Shown here one piece after another: positions 61,711 through 64,000 of a stretch of 64,000 nucleotides of DNA; position 1 is the stretch's first letter; every line of letters starts with the position of its first letter. The DNA is from Lytechinus variegatus (Eukaryota; Echinodermata; Echinoidea; Temnopleuroida; Toxopneustidae), in assembly GCF_018143015.1 (NCBI RefSeq), contig NC_054742.1:52275195-52339194 (forward strand), written 5' to 3'. A program made the translations under genes and the position numbers. The notes under the pieces are model-generated. The model had not been told where the DNA came from and did not search any database. It saw nothing but the letters and a program-made list of their open reading frames with translations.

Positions 61711-64000
61711 CCTCGGACAATAATTCTTGACAGTTTTAGATCCGACAATCTTTGAGTTGCGATCCTGATAATAATTTTCTGGTCAGCTGCGACTTTAGGA
61801 TCATCGCTCATCAGAGCTTGGATGCGCATCTAATCTGTTACTGGGATACGATATGATATAAAAGCTATATTCGATGAAGCACACGGCCGACAACCCGTAA
61901 CATCCACCCCCTCTCCTCTCCCCCTCTCTCTCTCTGTCACTCTTTCTTTCTGCTCTATAATGTATTATAATTCCATCCTAATTTTAATCATTAACCAATC
62001 GATCTAGCTCCGATGACAATCGTCTTTTTTTTTCCTTCTTTTAACATTCTAGTCCCACGTTGCGCAGTATCTTGTCCTTTTGCCCCCTTTTTTATTTGCT
62101 TATAACTTCGTCCTCATCCAATAAATTGGTCTGGATTCTATCCGTTGGTGTGTTTGTTATTTCTCTCCTCCTTCCTCGTCCTCCTCCATTGCGCTATCTA
62201 CATTGAAAGAGGAGATATAGCGATTAATGCATTATGGCGCCCTGCATGGAGGATGAGGAAGGGATGGGAAATATAAACGAAATGCACCAATGGATAGAAT
62301 CTAGACTACCAAAAAGTCTGATATTCTATGGCGAATCCCGTTTAGTCCAAGTGCTCTCTATAATTTGGTCAGACGCTGCTTTAGTCGTTTTCCTTGCTCT
62401 TGCTCTCGCTATGATCATGCCATTTTATTCAACACACATCGAAAGAATATAGAAAAGGAAGAAAGGTGTGTAAGATTTGCGCCAATAAGTGGAACAATGT
62501 ATCGACTGATGCAGCTGCTCATTAGGCAATACAGTCCTAAATTATTATGTTAACATGATGATTAAGACATGATTTTTGGAAAACGAACACGAGCTTTGAG
62601 TTGGATACTGAAGTGTACATGATATTTTATGGGTATTTTACGTTATTCGATTATGAAATAATACTTTTAGTACAAAAAACCTGTATGATTTTCTCGCTCG
62701 CTGCGCTGACTCGTAAGATCTAAATCACTATACTCTGAAAGATATAACCGGCGAAAATATATCATGTCGTATGGTATGGGCAATGCCCCCGTTTGCATTA
62801 ATTTTGTTTAGTTTAGTACCATATCCGGCTCAAAATTAAAGGACAAGTCTACCCCAACAAAAAGTTGACCTTAAAAATAAAAAGAGACAAATCAAACAAA
62901 CATGACAATAAAATATTCATCCAAATCTGATGTAAAATAAGAAAGTTGTGATTTTTTTCCCGCATAATTTCATAAAACAGTCATACATCCTGGTCGGTAT
63001 GTAAATGAGGGGACTCATGACATCCCCACTCACTATTTCTTTTTTTTATTACATGAAATATGAAATCTTTTAATTTTCTAATTGTCATGCGAAACAAAGT
63101 TTCATTCTTCCCTGAATGTGTGGAATGACCATTGTTTGAACATTTTGTGGTTCAGCCAAGTTGATTATTATTGTCAAATCTTTAAAAAATTAAATGAATA
63201 CAAAATAAATAGTCCCACTATTCACTTGGAGTGGAGGACATCATCGACTCTCTCACTTGCATATCACTGAGTTGTGCATTTATCCGTTTTGTGAAAAATA
63301 AGCGAAACTTGAAAATGTCATACCTTACTTAATTCAAATCGGATTTTGAAGATTTTTCAACGTTACGCTTGTTTGATTTATCTCTATATTGATTCAAATG
63401 AAATTTTTCTGGGGTGGATTTGACCTTGAAGTTGCTGTTGTTGGGATTATTTTCTAAGTTAGATCCCCAGTTCATCTAAATAAGTGGATGAGCATGGAAC
63501 AACAGTCAAACGGTTATAGGTGTGGTGTCAAATTCTTTTTTACGATCAGAGAATGCTGGTGGAAGTGGTGGGGGATAATTGAGGATATTACCCTAAACAG
63601 TTTGAATTCTTCCTACACAAGAGCGTGGAAGCAATTTCAAAATGTCTAGCAGAATTTACCAATAACAGAAGTGATATGAAGTAGATGCTGCAAAATACAC
63701 ACAATTATTCATTAGCCAAAACAAAACAAAAACAACTAGTTTTCAGTATCAGGTTAAAAGAAAATTATCATACCACCCCCCCCTGCCCCCATCCGAATCG
63801 CTGCCTCTATGAGAAATTTGGGGCTTGTGTCAATCCGACATCTCCCGTTGTCCCTCACCATTGTTAAGTTTCTGTGTATAATGGCGTCCAATTATTACAA
63901 CACACATAATTCATTTAAAAAGCTTTAGTCCCCATTTTCTACAGTGAATTAAAAAATTTGTAAAAATTACTCTCTCGTGTATTATAATCAATCATAAAGG
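61711..64000. other. upstream flank of the EGF/fibrinogen-like gene
   Basis: Contains one MITE (62836-63430). A small frame at 62234-62452 has a hydrophobic stretch but no recognisable domain. Otherwise no supported feature. Confidence 0.5.
62836..63430. mobile_element. TTAA-ended MITE
   Basis: Left end ttaaaggacaagtctacccc and right end ggggtggatttgaccttgaa are inverted repeats. The interior shares catgacatccccactcac, actatttctttttt and aagcgaaact with 48213-49030. Confidence 0.75.

Noticed and set aside
62234-62452. 72-codon frame with a hydrophobic helix
   Set aside because: No family recognised, no splice partners, and length is within chance for this region.

Overview
This is a eukaryotic nuclear window, AT-rich, with long introns, microsatellites and many nested transposable elements. 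It looks like a marine invertebrate deuterostome. An echinoderm is the best guess, from repeat style and the CDK20 sequence; no marker proves it. Most open reading frames are chance frames in repeats. Two multi-exon genes can be rebuilt by hand. Both lie on the minus strand, and every exon joins in frame at GT/AG sites.

Gene 1 (20149-31645) encodes CDK20/CCRK, a CDK-family kinase linked to cilia and the cell cycle. It has ten coding exons and 338 residues, with all kinase motifs present. Gene 2 (47509-61710) has seven coding exons and 328 residues. It encodes a predicted secreted protein: signal peptide, sushi-like cysteine segment, one EGF-like domain, and a C-terminal fibrinogen-like domain of the type found in contactin-associated proteins (CASPR/neurexin IV). 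I know of no standard gene name for this arrangement.

Layout. 1-2.9 kb: no gene, microsatellite and C-rich tracts. 2.9-8.0 kb: an element carrying GCGAGC modules, a foldback element and a mariner-like non-autonomous element. 8-20.1 kb: no gene seen, simple repeats, small MITEs and two tandem repeats. 20.1-31.6 kb: CDK20, with a 1.76 kb long-TIR element in its last intron and a foldback in intron 4. 31.7-47.3 kb: intergenic mosaic with a LINE fragment, a 32-bp perfect palindrome, a nested TIR region holding a tandemly triplicated tRNA-like unit, a GCGAGC element with an imperfect 8-bp target duplication, and a Zaphod-like hAT insertion inside a MITE. 47.5-61.7 kb: gene 2, whose introns hold three more GCGAGC elements, two LINE fragments and a large TAG microsatellite. 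61.7-64 kb: upstream flank with one MITE.

The most unusual signals are these: (a) gene 2's domain arrangement; (b) GCGAGC modules whose core forms GCGC-NNN-GCGC mini-hairpins, mostly with GNA loops; (c) a LINE 3'-UTR stem-loop in three copies, with stems that differ in sequence but still pair; (d) readable insertion-into-insertion histories with target-site duplications.
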